NCBI RefSeq assembly: GCF_050948215.1
Contig: NW_027488966.1
Span: 115,695 to 179,694, forward strand
Direction of reading: 5' to 3'
Source of the DNA: Halictus rubicundus
Taxonomy: Eukaryota; Arthropoda; Insecta; Hymenoptera; Halictidae
DNA length: 64,000 bases
Shown: positions 44,501-58,133 of the stretch, in pieces
Layout: every line of letters begins with the position of its first letter
Position numbering within the stretch: position 1 is the first letter of the stretch
Made by a program: the position numbers and the translations under genes
The notes under the pieces: model-generated
What the model saw: only the letters and a program-made list of their open reading frames with translations
Database searches by the model: none
What the model was told of the DNA's origin: nothing

Positions 44501-47500
44501 TAGGATAGAGGATAGGATAGGATAGAGGATAGGATAGGATAGAGGATAGGATAGGATAGAGGATAGGATACGATAGAGGATAGGATAGGGTAGAGGATAG
44601 GATAGGATAGAGGATAGGATAGGATAGAGGATAGGATAGGATAGAGGATAGGATATGATAGAGGATAGGATAGGATAGAAGATAGGATAGTATAGATGAT
44701 TGGATAGGATAGAGGATAGGATAAGATAGAGGATAAGATAGGATAGAGGATAGGATAGGATAGAGGATAGGATATGATAGAGGATAGGATAGGATAGAGG
44801 ATAGGATAGGATAGAGGATAGGATAGGATAGAGGATAGGATAGGATAGAGGATAGGATAGGATAGAGGATAGGATAGGATAGAGGATAAGATATAATAGA
44901 GGATAGGATATGATACAGGATAGGATAGGATAGAAGATAGGATCGGATAGAGGATAGGATAGAGGATTGGATAGGATAGAGGATAGGATAAGATAGAGGA
45001 TAGGGTAGGATAGAGGATAGGATAGGATAGAGGATAGGATAGGATAGAGGATAGGATAGGATAGAGGAAAGGATATGATAGAGGATACGATATTATAGAG
45101 GATAGGATAGGACAGAGGATTGGATAGGATAGAGGATAGGATAGAGAATATGATACGGTAGCCGATAGGGGATTGGATCGGATACAGGATAGGAGGCGGT
45201 ACAGGATAGGATATAATAGGATAGAGAATAGGATAGGATAGAGGATAGGTTAGGATAGAGGATAAGATAGGATAGAGGATAGGATAGAGGATAGGATAGG
45301 ATAGAGGATAGGATAGGATAGAGGATAGGATAGGATAGAGGATAGGATACGATAGAGGATAGGATAGGATAGAGGATAGGATAGGATAGAGGATAGGATA
45401 GGATAGAGGATAGGATAGGATAGAGGATAGGATATGATAGAGGATAGGATAGGATAGAAGATAGGATAGGATAGATGATAGGATAGGATAGAGGATAGGA
45501 TACGATAGAGGATATGAGAGGATAGAGGATAGGATAGGATAGAGGATAGGATAGGATAGAGGAGAGGATAGGATAAATGATAGGATAGGATAGAGGATAG
45601 GATATGATAGAGGATAGGATAGGATAGACGATAGGATAGGATAGAGGATAGGATAGGATAGAGGATAGGATAGGATAGAGGATCGGATAGGATAGAGGAT
45701 AGGATAGGATAGTGGATAGTATAGGATAGAGGATAGTTTAGGATAGAGTATAGGATAGGATAGAGGATAGGATAGGGTAGAGGAGAGGATAGGGTAGAGG
45801 ATAGGATAGGATAGAGGATAGGATAGGATAGAGGATAGGATAGGATAGAGTATAGGATAGGATAGAGGATAGGATATGATAGAGGATAGGATAGGATAGA
45901 AGATAGGATAGGATAGATGATAGAATAGGATAGAGGATAGGATACGATAGAGGATATGAGAGGATAGAGGATAGGATAGGATAGAGGATAGGATAGGATA
46001 GAGGAGAGGATAGGATAAATGATAGGATAGGATAGAGGATAGGATATGATAGAGGATAGGATAGGATAGACGATAGGATAGGATAGAGGATAGGATAGGA
46101 TAGAGGATAGGATAGGATAGAGGATCGGATAGGATAGAGGATAGGATAGGATAGTGGATAGTATAGGATAGAGGATAGGATAGGATAGAGGATAGGATAG
46201 GATAGAGGATAGGATAGGATAGAGGATAGGATAGGATAGAGGATAGAATAGGATAGAGTATAGGATAGGATAGAGGATAGGATAGGGTAGAGGATAGGAT
46301 AGGATAGAGGATAGGATAGGATAGAGGATAGGATAGGATAGAGGATAGAATATGATAGAGGATAGGATAGCATAGAGGATAGGATAGTATAGAGGATAGT
46401 ATAGGATAGAGGATAGGATAGGATAGAGGATAGGATAGGATAGAGGATAGGATAGGATAGCGGATAGGATAGGATAGAGGATAGGATAGGATAGAGGATA
46501 GGATTGGATAGAGGATATCATAGGGGATTGGATAGGATAGATGATAGGAGACGATAGATGATGGGATAGGATAGAGGATAGGATAGGATAGATGATATTA
46601 TAGGACAGAGGAAAGGATATGATAGAGGATACGATATTATAGAGGATAGGATAGGACAGAGGATTGGATAGGATAGAGGATAGGATAGAGAATATGATAC
46701 GGTAGACGATAGGGGATTGGATCGGATACAGGATAGGAGGCGGTACAGGATAGGATATAATTGGATGGAGAATAGGATAGGATAGAGGATAGGTTAGGAT
46801 AGAGGATAGGATAGGATAGAGGATAGAATAGGGTAGAAGATAGGATAGGATAGATGATAGGATAGGATAGAGGATAGGATACGATAGAGGATATGAGAGG
46901 ATAGAGGATAGGATAGGATAGAGGATAGGATAGGATAGAGGAGAGGATAGGATAAATGATAGGATAGGATAGAGGATAGGATATGATAGAGGATAGGATA
47001 GGATAGACGATAGGATAGGATAGAGGATAGGATAGGATAGAGGATAGGATAGGATAGAGGATCGGATAGGATAGAGGATAGGATAGGATAGTGGATAGTA
47101 TAGGATAGAGGATAGTTTAGGATAGAGTATAGGATAGGATAGAGGATAGGATAGGGTAGAGGAGAGGATAGGGTAGAGGATAGGATAGGATAGAGGATAG
47201 GATAGGATAGAGGATAGGATAGGATAGAGTATAGGATAGGATAGAGGATAGGATATGATAGAGGATAGGATAGGATAGAAGATAGGATAGGATAGATGAT
47301 AGGATAGGATAGAGGATAGGATACGATAGAGGATATGAGAGGATAGAGGATAGGATAGGATAGAGGATAGGATAGGATAGAGGAGAGGATAGGATAAATG
47401 ATAGGATAGGATAGAGGATAGGATATGATAGAGGATAGGATAGGATAGACGATAGGATAGGATAGAGGATAGGATAGGATAGAGGATAGGATAGGATAGA

Positions 47501-48200
47501 GGATCGGATAGGATAGAGGATAGGATAGGATAGTGGATAGTATAGGATAGAGGATAGGATAGGATAGAGGATAGGATAGGATAGAGGATAGGATAGGATA
47601 GAGGATAGGATAGGATAGAGGATAGGATAGGATAGAGGATAGAATAGGATAGAGTATAGGATAGGATAGAGGATAGGATAGGGTAGAGGATAGGATAGGA
47701 TAGAGGATAGGATAGGATAGAGGATAGGATAGGATAGAGGATAGAATATGATAGAGGATAGGATAGCATAGAGGATAGGATAGTATAGAGGATAGTATAG
47801 GATAGAGGATAGGATAGGATAGAGGATAGGATAGGATAGAGGATAGGATAGGATAGCGGATAGGATAGGATAGAGGATAGGATAGGATAGAGGATAGGAT
47901 TGGATAGAGGATATCATAGGGGATTGGATAGGATAGATGATAGGAGACGATAGATGATGGGATAGGATAGAGGATAGGATAGGATAGATGATATTATAGG
48001 ACAGAGGAAAGGATATGATAGAGGATACGATATTATAGAGGATAGGATAGGACAGAGGATTGGATAGGATAGAGGATAGGATAGAGAATATGATACGGTA
48101 GACGATAGGGGATTGGATCGGATACAGGATAGGAGGCGGTACAGGATAGGATATAATTGGATGGAGAATAGGATAGGATAGAGGATAGGTTAGGATAGAG
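41575..48200 (+). repeat. Displaced segment with its own internal tandem copies
   Basis: Its left part matches 33230-35450. Inside, a unique GTTTAGGATAGAGTATAGG stretch occurs at 43129, 45736 and 47115 (spacings 2607 and 1379). Bases 43129-44150 and 47115-48136 align at a constant offset of 3986, checked at GATATC, GATGATGGG, ACGATATTAT and GGCGGTAC. The segment interrupts sequence of the ATTATCGG haplotype on both sides, so it looks like a block placed within, or retained between, copies of a different lineage. Confidence 0.78.
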
Positions 48201-48249
48201 GATAGGATAGGATAGAGGATAGAATAGGGTAGAGGATAGGATAGGATAG

Positions 48250-50000
48250 AGGATACGATAGGATAGGATAGAGAATAGGATAGGATAGAGGATAGGACAG
48301 GACAGAGGATAGGATAGGATAGAGGTTAGGATAGGATAGAGGATAGGATAGGATAGAGGATAGGATAGGGTAGAGGATAGGATAGGATAGAGGATAGGAT
48401 AGGATAGAGGATAGGATAGGATAGAGGATAGGATAGGATAGAGGATAGGATCGGATAGAGGATATGATAGGGGATTGGATAGGATAGAGGATAGGATAGG
48501 ATAGAGGATAGGATAGGATAGATGATATTATCGGAAAGAGGAATGGATATGATAGAGGATACGATATTATAGAGGATAGGATAGGACATAGGATTGGATA
48601 GGATAGAGGATAGGATAGAGAATATGATACGGTAGACGATAGGGGATTGGATCGGATACAGGATAGGAGGCGGTACAGGATAGGATATAATAGGATAGAG
48701 AATAGGATAGGATAGAGGATAGGTTAGGATAGAGGATAGGATAGGATAGAGGATAGAATAGGGTAGAGGATAGGATAGGATAGAGGATAGGATCGGATAG
48801 AGGATATGATAGGGGATTGGATAGGATAGAGGATAGGATAGGATAGAGGATAGGATAGGATACAGTATAGGAAATGATAGAGGATAGGATAGGATAGACG
48901 ATAGGATAGGATAGAGGATAGGATAGGATAGAGGATAGGATAGGGGATTGGATAGGATAGAGGATAGGATACGATAGAGGATAGGATAGGATAGAGGATA
49001 CGATAGGATAGGATAGAGAATAGGATAGGATAGAGGATAGGACAGGACAGAGGATAGGATAGGATAGAGGTTAGGATAGGATAGAGGATAGGATAGGATA
49101 GAGGATAGGATAGGGTAGAGGATAGGATAGGATAGAGGATAGGATAGGATAGAGGATAGGATAGGATAGAGGATAGGATAGGATAGAGGATAGGATTGGA
49201 TAGAGGATATCATAGGGGATTGGATAGGATAGATGATAGGAGACGATAGAGGACAGGATAGGATAGAGGATAGGATAGGATAGAAGATAGGATAGGATAG
49301 ATGATAGGATAGGATAGAGGATAGGATAAGACAGAGGATAAGATAGGATAGAGGATAGGATATGATAGAGGATAGGATATGATAGAGGATAGGATAGGAT
49401 AGAAGATAGGATCGGATAGAGGATAGGATAGAGGATTGGATAGGATAGAGGATAGGATAAGATAGAGGATAGGATAGGATAGAGGATAGGATAGAGGATA
49501 GGATACGATAGAGGATAGGATAGGATAGAGGATAGGATAGGATAGAGGATAGGATAGGATAGAGGATAGGATTGGATAGCGGATATCATAGGGGATTGGA
49601 TAGGATAGATGATAGAAGACGATAGAGGATAGGATAGGATAGAGGATAGGATAGGATAGATGATATTATCGGAAAGAGGAAAGGATATGATAGAGGATAC
49701 GATATTATAGAGGATAGGATAGGACATAGGATTGGATAGGATAGAGGATAGGATAGAGAATATGATACGGTAGACGATAGGGGATTGGATCGGATACAGG
49801 ATAGGAGGCGGTACAGGATAGGATATAATAGGATAGAGAATAGGATAGGATAGAGGATAGGTTAGGATAGAGGATAGGATAGGATAGAGGATAGAATAGG
49901 GTAGAGGATAGGATAGGATAGAGGATAGGATCGGATAGAGGATATGATAGGGGATTGGATAGGATAGAGGATAGGATAGGATAGAGGATAGGATAGGATA
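48250..50000 (+). repeat. 2577-bp tandem duplication, left copy
   Basis: GGATACGATAGG at 48251, GGCGGTAC at 48669 and the GAGGACAGG variant at 49251 recur at 50828, 51246 and 51828, all at offset 2577. The next module is offset 2560 (49807 to 52367), a loss of one 17-bp unit in the right copy. The match ends near 50000, where this copy continues with ATGATATTATCGG. Confidence 0.82.
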
Positions 50001-50826
50001 GATGATATTATCGGAAAGAGGAATGGATATGATAGAGGATACGATATTATAGAGGATAGGATAGGACATAGGATTGGATAGGATAGAGGATAGGATAGAG
50101 AATATGATACGGTAGACGATAGGGGATTGGATCGGATACAGGATAGGAGGCGGTACAGGATAGGATATAATAGGATAGATAATAGGATAGGATAGAGGAT
50201 AGGTTAGGATAGAGGATAGGATAGGATAGAGGATAGAATAGGGTAGAGGATAGGATAGGATAGAGGATAGGATCGGATAGAGGATATGATAGGGGATTGG
50301 ATAGGATAGAGGATAGGATAGGATAGAGGATAGGATAGGATAGAGTATAGGAAATGATAGAGGATAGGATAGGATAGACGATAGGATAGGATAGAGGATA
50401 GGATAGGATAGAGGATAGGATAGGGGATTGGATAGGATAGAGGATAGGATACGATAGAGGATAGGATAGGATAGAGGATACGATAGGATAGGATAGAGAA
50501 TAGGATAGGATAGAGGATAGGACAGGACAGAGGATAGTATAGGATAGAGGTTAGGATAGGATAGAGGATAGGATAGGATAGAGGGTAGGATAGGGTAGAG
50601 GATAGGATAGGATAGAGGATAGGATAGGATAGAGGATAGGATAGGATAGAGGATAGGATAGGATAGAGGGTAGGATTGGATAGAGGATATCATAGGGGAT
50701 TGGATAGGATAGATGATAGGAGACGATAGAGGACAGGATAGGATAGAGGATAGGATATGATAGAGGATAGGATAGGGGATTGGATAGGATAGAGGATAGG
50801 ATACGATAGAGGATAGGATAGGATAG

Positions 50827-52560
50827 AGGATACGATAGGATAGGATAGAGAATAGGATAGGATAGAGGATAGGACAGGACAGAGGATAGGATAGGATAGA
50901 GGTTAGGATAGGATAGAGGATAGGATAGGATAGAGGATAGGATAGGGTAGAGGATAGGATAGGATAGAGGATAGGATAGGATAGAGGATAGGATAGGATA
51001 GAGGATAGGATAGGATAGAGGATAGGATCGGATAGAGGATATGATAGGGGATTGGATAGGATAGAGGATAGGATAGGATAGAGGATAGGATAGGATAGAT
51101 GATATTATCGGAAAGAGGAATGGATATGATAGAGGATACGATATTATAGAGGATAGGATAGGACATAGGATTGGATAGGATAGAGGATAGGATAGAGAAT
51201 ATGATACGGTAGACGATAGGGGATTGGATCGGATACAGGATAGGAGGCGGTACAGGATAGGATATAATAGGATAGAGAATAGGATAGGATAGAGGATAGG
51301 TTAGGATAGAGGATAGGATAGGATAGAGGATAGAATAGGGTAGAGGATAGGATAGGATAGAGGATAGGATCGGATAGAGGATATGATAGGGGATTGGATA
51401 GGATAGAGGATAGGATAGGATAGAGGATAGGATAGGATAGAGTATAGGAAATGATAGAGGATAGGATAGGATAGACGATAGGATAGGATAGAGGATAGGA
51501 TAGGATAGAGGATAGGATAGGGGATTGGATAGGATAGAGGATAGGATACGATAGAGGATAGGATAGGATAGAGGATACGATAGGATAGGATAGAGAATAG
51601 GATAGGATAGAGGATAGGACAGGACAGAGGATAGGATAGGATAGAGGTTAGGATAGGATAGAGGATAGGATAGGATAGAGGATAGGATAGGGTAGAGGAT
51701 AGGATAGGATAGAGGATAGGATAGGATAGAGGATAGGATAGGATAGAGGATAGGATAGGATAGAGGATAGGATTGGATAGAGGATATCATAGGGGATTGG
51801 ATAGGATAGATGATAGGAGACGATAGAGGACAGGATAGGATAGAGGATAGGATAGGATAGAAGATAGGATAGGATAGATGATAGGATAGGATAGAGGATA
51901 GGATAAGACAGAGGATAAGATAGGATAGAGGATAGGATATGATAGAGGATAGGATATGATAGAGGATAGGATAGGATAGAAGATAGGATCGGATAGAGGA
52001 TAGGATAGAGGATTGGATAGGATAGAGGATAGGATAAGATAGAGGATAGGATAGGATAGAGGATAGGATAGAGGATAGGATACGATAGAGGATAGGATAG
52101 GATAGAGGATAGGATAGGATAGAGGATAGGATTGGATAGCGGATATCATAGGGGATTGGATAGGATAGATGATAGAAGACGATAGAGGATAGGATAGGAT
52201 AGAGGATAGGATAGGATAGATGATATTATCGGAAAGAGGAAAGGATATGATAGAGGATACGATATTATAGAGGATAGGATAGGACATAGGATTGGATAGG
52301 ATAGAGGATAGGATAGAGAATATGATACGGTAGACGATAGGGGATTGGATCGGATACAGGATAGGAGGCGGTACAGGATAGGATATAATAGGATAGAGAA
52401 TAGGATAGGATAGAGGATAGGTTAGGATAGAGGATAGGATAGGATAGAGGATAGAATAGGGTAGAGGATAGGATAGGATAGAGGATAGGATCGGATAGAG
52501 GATATGATAGGGGATTGGATAGGATAGAGGATAGGATAGGATAGAGGATAGGATAGGATA
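50827..52560 (+). repeat. 2577-bp tandem duplication, right copy
   Basis: Partner of 48250-50000. It diverges near 52560, where it runs into AGGAAATGATAGAGG instead of the ATGATATTATCGG module. The stretch just before it, about 49.65-50.94 kb, matches about 39.01-40.30 kb at a constant offset of 10639 (GGCGGTAC 39168/39510 to 49807/50149; GGACAGG 40092 to 50731). Confidence 0.8.
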
Positions 52561-52882
52561 GAGGATAGGAAATGATAGAGGATAGGATAGGATAGACGAT
52601 AGGATAGGATAGAGGATAGGATAGGATAGAGGATAGGATAGGGGATTGGATAGGATAGAGGATAGGATACGATAGAGGATAGGATAGGATAGAGGATACG
52701 ATAGGATAGGATAGAGAATAGGATAGAATAGAGGATAGGACAGGACAGAGGATAGGATAGGATAGAGGTTAGGATAGGATAGAGGATAGGATGGGATAGA
52801 GGATAGGATAGGATAGAGGATAGGATAGGATAGAGGATAGGATAGGGTAGAGGATAGGATAGGATAGAGGATAGGATAGGAT

Positions 52883-54720
52883 AGATGATAGGATAGGATA
52901 GAGGATAGGATAAGATAGAGGATAGGATAGGATAGAGGATAGGATAGGGGATTGGATAGGATAGAGGATAGGATAGGATAGAGGATAGGATAGGATAGAG
53001 GATACGATAGGATAGGATAGAGAATAGGATAGGATAGAGGATAGGACAGGACAGAGGATAGGACAGGACAGAGGATAGGATAGGATAGAGGATAGGATAG
53101 AGGATACGATAGGAATGAGGATAGGATAGAGAATAGGATAGGATAGAGGATAGGGGATTGGATCGGATACAGGATAGGAGACGATAGAGGATAGGATAGT
53201 ATAGAGGATAGGATAGGATAGACGATATGATAGGATAGAGCATAGGATACGATAGAGGATAGGATATGGTAGAGGATAGGATAGGATATAAGATTGGATC
53301 GGATAGAGGATAGGATAGAGGATAGGATAGGATAGAGGATAGGATAGGATAGAGGATAGGATAGGATAGAGGATAGGATAGGATAGAGGATAGGATAGGG
53401 TAGAGGATAGGATAGGATAGAGGATAGGATAGGATAGATGATAGGATAGGATAGAGGATAGGATAAGATAGAGGATAGGATAGGATAGAGGATAGGATAG
53501 GGGATTGGATAGGGTAGAGGATAGGATACGATAGAGTATAGGATAGGATAGAGGATAGGATAGGATAGAGGATAGGATAGGATAGAGGATAGGATAGGAT
53601 AGAGGATAGGATAGGATAGAGGATTGGATAGGATAAAGCATAGGATAGGATAGAGGATAGGATAGGATAGATTATAGGAAAGTATAGAGGATAGGATAGA
53701 GGATAGCATAGGATAGAGGATGGGATAGGATAGGATAGAGGATAGGATAGGATAGAGGATAGGATAGGATAGAGCATAGGATACGATAGAGGATAGGATA
53801 TTATAGAGGATAGGATAGGACAGAGGATTGGATAGGATAGAGGATAGGATAGAGAATATGATACGGTACACGATAGGGGATTGGATCGGATACAGGATAG
53901 GAGGCGGTACAGGATAGGATATAATAGGATAGAGAATAGGATAGGATAGAGGATAGGATAGGATAGAGGATAGGATGGGATGAAGGATAGGATAGGATAG
54001 AGGATAGGATAGGATAGAGGATAGGATAGGATAGAGGATAGGATGGGATGAAGGATAGGATAGGATAGAGGATAGGATAGGATACAGGATAGGATAGGAT
54101 AGAGGATAGGATAGGATAGAGGATAGGATTGGATAGAGGATTTCATAGGGGATTGGATAGGATAGATGATAGGAGACGATAGAGGATAGGATAGGGTAGA
54201 GGATAGGATAGGATAGAGGATAGGATAGGATAGAGGATAGGATAGGATAGAGGATAAGATAGGATAGAGGATAGGATAGGGTAAATGATAGGATTGGTTA
54301 TAGGATAGGATAGGATAGTGGATAGGATAGGATGGATGATAGTATAGAGGATAGAATAAAGTAATGGATGGGATAGAGAATATTATAGCATAGAGGATAG
54401 GATAGGATAGAGGATAGGATAGGATAGAGGATAGGATAGGATAGAGGATAGGATAGGATAGAGGATAGGATAGGATAGAGGATAGGATAGGATAGAGGAT
54501 AGGATAGGATAGAGGATAAGATAGGGTAGAGGATAGGATAGAGGATAGGATAGGATAGAGGATAGGATAGGATACAGGATAGGATACGATAGAGGATAAG
54601 ATAGGATAGAGGATAGGATAGAGGATAGGATAGGATAGAGGATAGGATAGGATAGAGGATAGGATAGGATAGAGGATAGGATAGGATAGAGGATAGGATA
54701 GGATAGAGGATAGGATAGAG
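52883..54720 (+). repeat. Duplicated segment, left copy (partner 58131-60018)
   Basis: AGATGATAGG at 52883 matches 58131 (offset 5248), as does the rare AAGATTGG at 53290 and 58538. GGCGGTAC 53903 to 59168 gives 5265, AAAGTAATGG 54358 to 59639 gives 5281, and GAGGATAAG 54512 to 59810 gives 5298. Offsets grow by 16-17 bp steps, as expected for single-unit gains. Both copies carry GGATTTCATAGG where domain B has GGATATCATAGG, so this pair has lost the EcoRV site. Confidence 0.82.
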
Positions 54721-54785
54721 GATAGGATAGAGGATAGGATAGGATAGAGGATACGATAGAGGATAGGATAGAGGATAGGATAGAG
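54705..54785 (+). repeat. Run of shortened 12-bp units
   Basis: Several consecutive or alternating units have only two GGATA pentamers before GA, giving GAGGATAGGATAGAGG at 12-bp pitch. Similar runs lie near 54940-54985, 57290-57365, 57440-57490 and 61665-61715. Length differs from the main unit by exactly one pentamer. Confidence 0.8.
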
Positions 54786-55169
54786 GATAGGATAGGATAG
54801 AGGATAGGATGGGATACACGATAGGATAGGATAGAGGATAGGATATGATAGAGGATAGGATAGGATAGAGGAGAGGATAGGATAGAGGATATGATAGGAA
54901 AGAGGATAGGATAGGATAGAGCATAGGATAGGATAGAGGATAGGATAGAGGATAGGATAGAGGATAGGATAGAGGATAGGATATAATAGAGGATAGGATA
55001 GGATAGAGGATAGGATAGGATAGAGGATAGGATAGGATAGAGGATAGGATAGAATAGAGGATAGGATAGGATAGAGGATAGGATAGGATAGAGGATAGGA
55101 TAGGATAGAGGATAGGATAGGATACAGGATAGGATAGGATAAAGGATAGGAAAGGATTGAGGATAGGAT

Positions 55170-56790
55170 ATGTTAGAGGATAGGAAAGAGGATAGGATAT
55201 AATACAGTATAGGATAGGATAGAGGATACGATATGTTAGAGGATAGGAAAGAGGATAGGATATAATACAGTATAAGATAGGATTGAGTATAGGATAGGAT
55301 AGAGGATAGGATAGGATAGAGGATAGGATAGGATACAGAATAGGATAGGATAGAGGATAGGATAGGGTAAAGCATAGGATTGGTTAGAGGATAGGATAGG
55401 ATAGTGGATAGGATAGGATGGATGATAGTATAGAGGATAGAATAAGTAATGGATGGGATAGAGAATATTATAACATAGAGGATAGGATAGGAGAGAGATA
55501 GGATAGGATAGAGGATAGGATAGGATAGAGGATAGGATAGGATAGAGGATAGGATAGGATAGAGGATAGGATAGGATAGAGGATAGAGGATAGGATAGGA
55601 TAGAGGATAGGATAGGATAGAGGATAGGGTAGGATAGAGGATAGGATAGGATAGAGGATAGGATAGGATAGAGGATAGGATAGGATAGAGGATAGGATAG
55701 GATAGAGGATAGGATAGGATAGAGGATAGGATAGGATAGAGGATAGGATAGGATAGAGGATAGGATAGGATAGAGGATAGGATAGGATAGAGGATAGGAT
55801 AGGATTGAGGATAGGATATGTTAGAGGATAGGAAAGAGGATAGGATATAATACAGTATAGGATAGGATAGAGGATACGATATGTTAGAGGATAGGAAAGA
55901 GGATAGGATATAATACAGTATAAGATAGGATTGAGTATAGGATAGGATAGAGGATAGGATAGGATAGAGGATAGGATAGGATACAGAATAGGATAGGATA
56001 GAGGATAGGATAGGGTAAAGCATAGGATTGGTTAGAGGATAGGATAGGATAGTGGATAGGATAGGATGGATGATAGTATAGAGGATAGAATAAAGTAATG
56101 GATGGGATAGAGAATATTATAACATAGAGGATAGGATAGGAGAGAGGATAGGATAGGATAGAGGATAGGATAGGATAGAGGATAGGATAGGATAGAGGAT
56201 AGGATAGGATAGAGGATAGGATAGGATAGAGGATAGAGGATAGGATAGGATAGAGGATAGGATAGGATAGAGGATAGGGTAGGATAGAGGATAGGATAGG
56301 ATAGAGGATAGGATAGGATAGAGGATAGGATAGGATAGAGGATAGGATAGGATAGAGGATAGGATAGGATAGAGGATAGGATAGGATAGAGGATAGGATA
56401 GGATAGAGGATAGGATAGGATAGAGGATAGGATAGGATAGAGGATAGGATAGGATAGAGGATAGGATAGGATAGAGGATAGGATAGGATAGAGGATAGGA
56501 TAGGATAGAGGATAAGATAGGGTAGAGGATAGGATAGAGGATAGGATAGAGGATACGATATGTTAGAGGATAGGAAAGAGGATAGGATATAATACAGTAT
56601 AAGATAGGATTGAGTATAGGATAGGATAGAGGATAGGATAGGATAGAGGATAGGATAGGATACAGAATAGGATAGGATAGAGGATAGGATAGGGTAAAGC
56701 ATAGGATTGGTTAGAGGATAGGATAGGATAGTGGATAGGATAGGATGGATGATAGTATAGAGGATAGAATAAAGTAATGGATGGGATAGA
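55170..56790 (+). repeat. Short higher-order repeat of ~650-680 bp, three copies
   Basis: ATGTTAGAGG and AAGTAATGG recur with the same spacings: 55170 to 55818 and 55444 to 56092 are both 648 bp; 55881 to 56560 and 56092 to 56771 are both 679 bp. The pair of ATGTTAGAGG boxes is always 63 bp apart where both are present (55170/55233, 55818/55881, 57789/57852, 62019/62082); the copy at 56560 has lost one. This is the most regular higher-order repeat in the window. Confidence 0.85.
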
Positions 56791-57419
56791 GAATATTATA
56801 ACATAGAGGATAGGATAGGAGAGAGGATAGGATAGGATAGAGGATAGGATAGGATAGAGGATAGGATAGGATAGAGGATAGGATAGGATAGAGGATAGGA
56901 TAGGATAGAGGATAGAGGATAGGATAGGATAGAGGATAGGATAGGATAGAGGATAGGGTAGGATAGAGGATAGGATAGGATAGAGGATAGGATAGGATAG
57001 AGGATAGGATAGGATAGAGGATAGGATAGGATAGAGGATAGGATAGGATAGAGGATAGGATAGGATAGAGGATAGGATAGGATAGAGGATAGGATAGGAT
57101 AGAGGATAGGATAGGATAGAGGATAGGATAGGATAGAGGATAGGATAGGATAGAGGATAGGATAGGATAGAGGATAGGATAGGATAGAGGATAAGATAGG
57201 GTAGAGGATAGGATAGAGGATAGGATAGAGGATAGGATAGGATAGAGGATAGGATAGGATAGAGTATAGGATAGGATAGAGGATAGGATAGAGGATAGGA
57301 TAGAGGATAGAATAGGATAGAGGATAGGATAGAGGATAGGATAGAGGATAGGATAGAGGATAGGATAGGATAGAGGATAGGATGGTACACACGATAGGAT
57401 AGGATAGAGGATAGGATAT

Positions 57420-58133
57420 GATAGAGCATAGGATAGGATAGAGGATAGGATAGAGGATAGGATAGAGGATAGGATAGAGGATAGGATATAATAGAGGATA
57501 GGATAGGATAGAGGATAGGATAGGATAGAGGATAGGATAGGATAGAGGATAGGATAGAATAGATGATAGGATAGAGGATAGGATAGGATAGAGGATAGGA
57601 TAGGATAGAGGATAGGCTAGGATAGAGGATAGGATAGGATAGAGGATAGGATAGGATAGAGGATAGGATAGGATAGAGGATAGGATAGGATAGAGGATAG
57701 GATAGGATAGAGGATAGGATAGGATAGAGGATAGGATAGGATACAGGATAGGATAGGATAAAGGATAGGAAAGGATTGAGGATAGGATATGTTAGAGGAT
57801 AGGAAAGAGGATAGGATATAATACAGTATAGGATAGGATAGAGGATACGATATGTTAGAGGATAGGAAAGAGGATAGGATATAATACAGTATAAGATAGG
57901 ATTGAGTATAGGATAGGATAGAGGATAGGATAGGATAGAGGATAGGATAGGATACAGAATAGGATAGGATAGAGGATAGGATAGGGTAAAGGATAGGATT
58001 GGTTAGAGGATAGGATAGGATAGTGGATAGCATAGGATGGATGATAGTATAGAGGATAGAATAAAGTAATGGATGGGATAGAGAATATTATAACATAGAG
58101 GATAGGATAGGAGAGAGGATAGGATAGGATAGA
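57420..58133 (+). repeat. 714-bp segment repeated at 61650-62363
   Basis: Matches 61650-62363 at a constant offset of 4230, checked at GAGCATAGG, both ATGTTAGAGG boxes (57789/62019, 57852/62082) and AAAGTAATGG (58063/62293). I noted one difference, T at 57606 against C at 61836. A rare GCTAGG variant is shared. Confidence 0.85.

Larger units (their letters stand above)
15600..45200 (+). repeat. GTAGCCGAT variant of the module, seven copies
   Basis: Seven modules read GGTAGCCGATAGG where most read GGTAGACGATAGG; they are those whose GGCGGTAC lies at 15659, 20496, 24289, 27850, 34227, 42588 and 45195. Several also share a downstream GAGGATAAGATAGG stretch with short 12-bp units. The shared derived base suggests one lineage spread by nested duplications of 2.6 to 8.4 kb. 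Confidence 0.78.
29280..48140 (+). repeat. Five-copy module with fixed 373-bp internal spacing
   Basis: A linked set of variants, GATAGCATAG, then GATGATGGGATA, then ATTATAGGACAGAGG, then GGCGGTAC, occurs five times. GATAGCATAG starts at 29288, 34871, 43776, 46366 and 47762, and GGCGGTAC follows exactly 373 bp later in each case (29661, 35244, 44149, 46739, 48135). Distances between copies are 5583, 8905, 2590 and 1396. The constant inner spacing with variable outer spacing identifies a unit copied repeatedly as a block. Confidence 0.85.
14451..52600 (+). repeat. Domain B: long array organised around GGCGGTAC modules
   Basis: The longest domain. A divergent module recurs at irregular 0.34-1.8 kb intervals among ordinary 17-bp units. 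Read left to right, the module has GATATCATAGGGGATTGG, ATGATATTAT, AAAGAGGAAAGG, GATACGATATTATAG, GAGAATATGATACGG, GGGGATTGGATCGG, AGGAGGCGGTACAGG and GGATATAATAGGATAG. Variants at these positions define subfamilies and show several rounds of local duplication, listed separately. No unique DNA separates the modules. Confidence 0.85.

Noticed and set aside
2683..53910. CRISPR-like array of modules and spacers
   Set aside because: The intervals between modules are themselves the same satellite and of irregular length; there are no unique spacers, leader or cas genes.
55200..55270. tRNA-, rRNA- or other structured-RNA gene in the less repetitive patches
   Set aside because: The plus strand has almost no C, so stems of the needed kind cannot form, and no RNA-gene motif is present.
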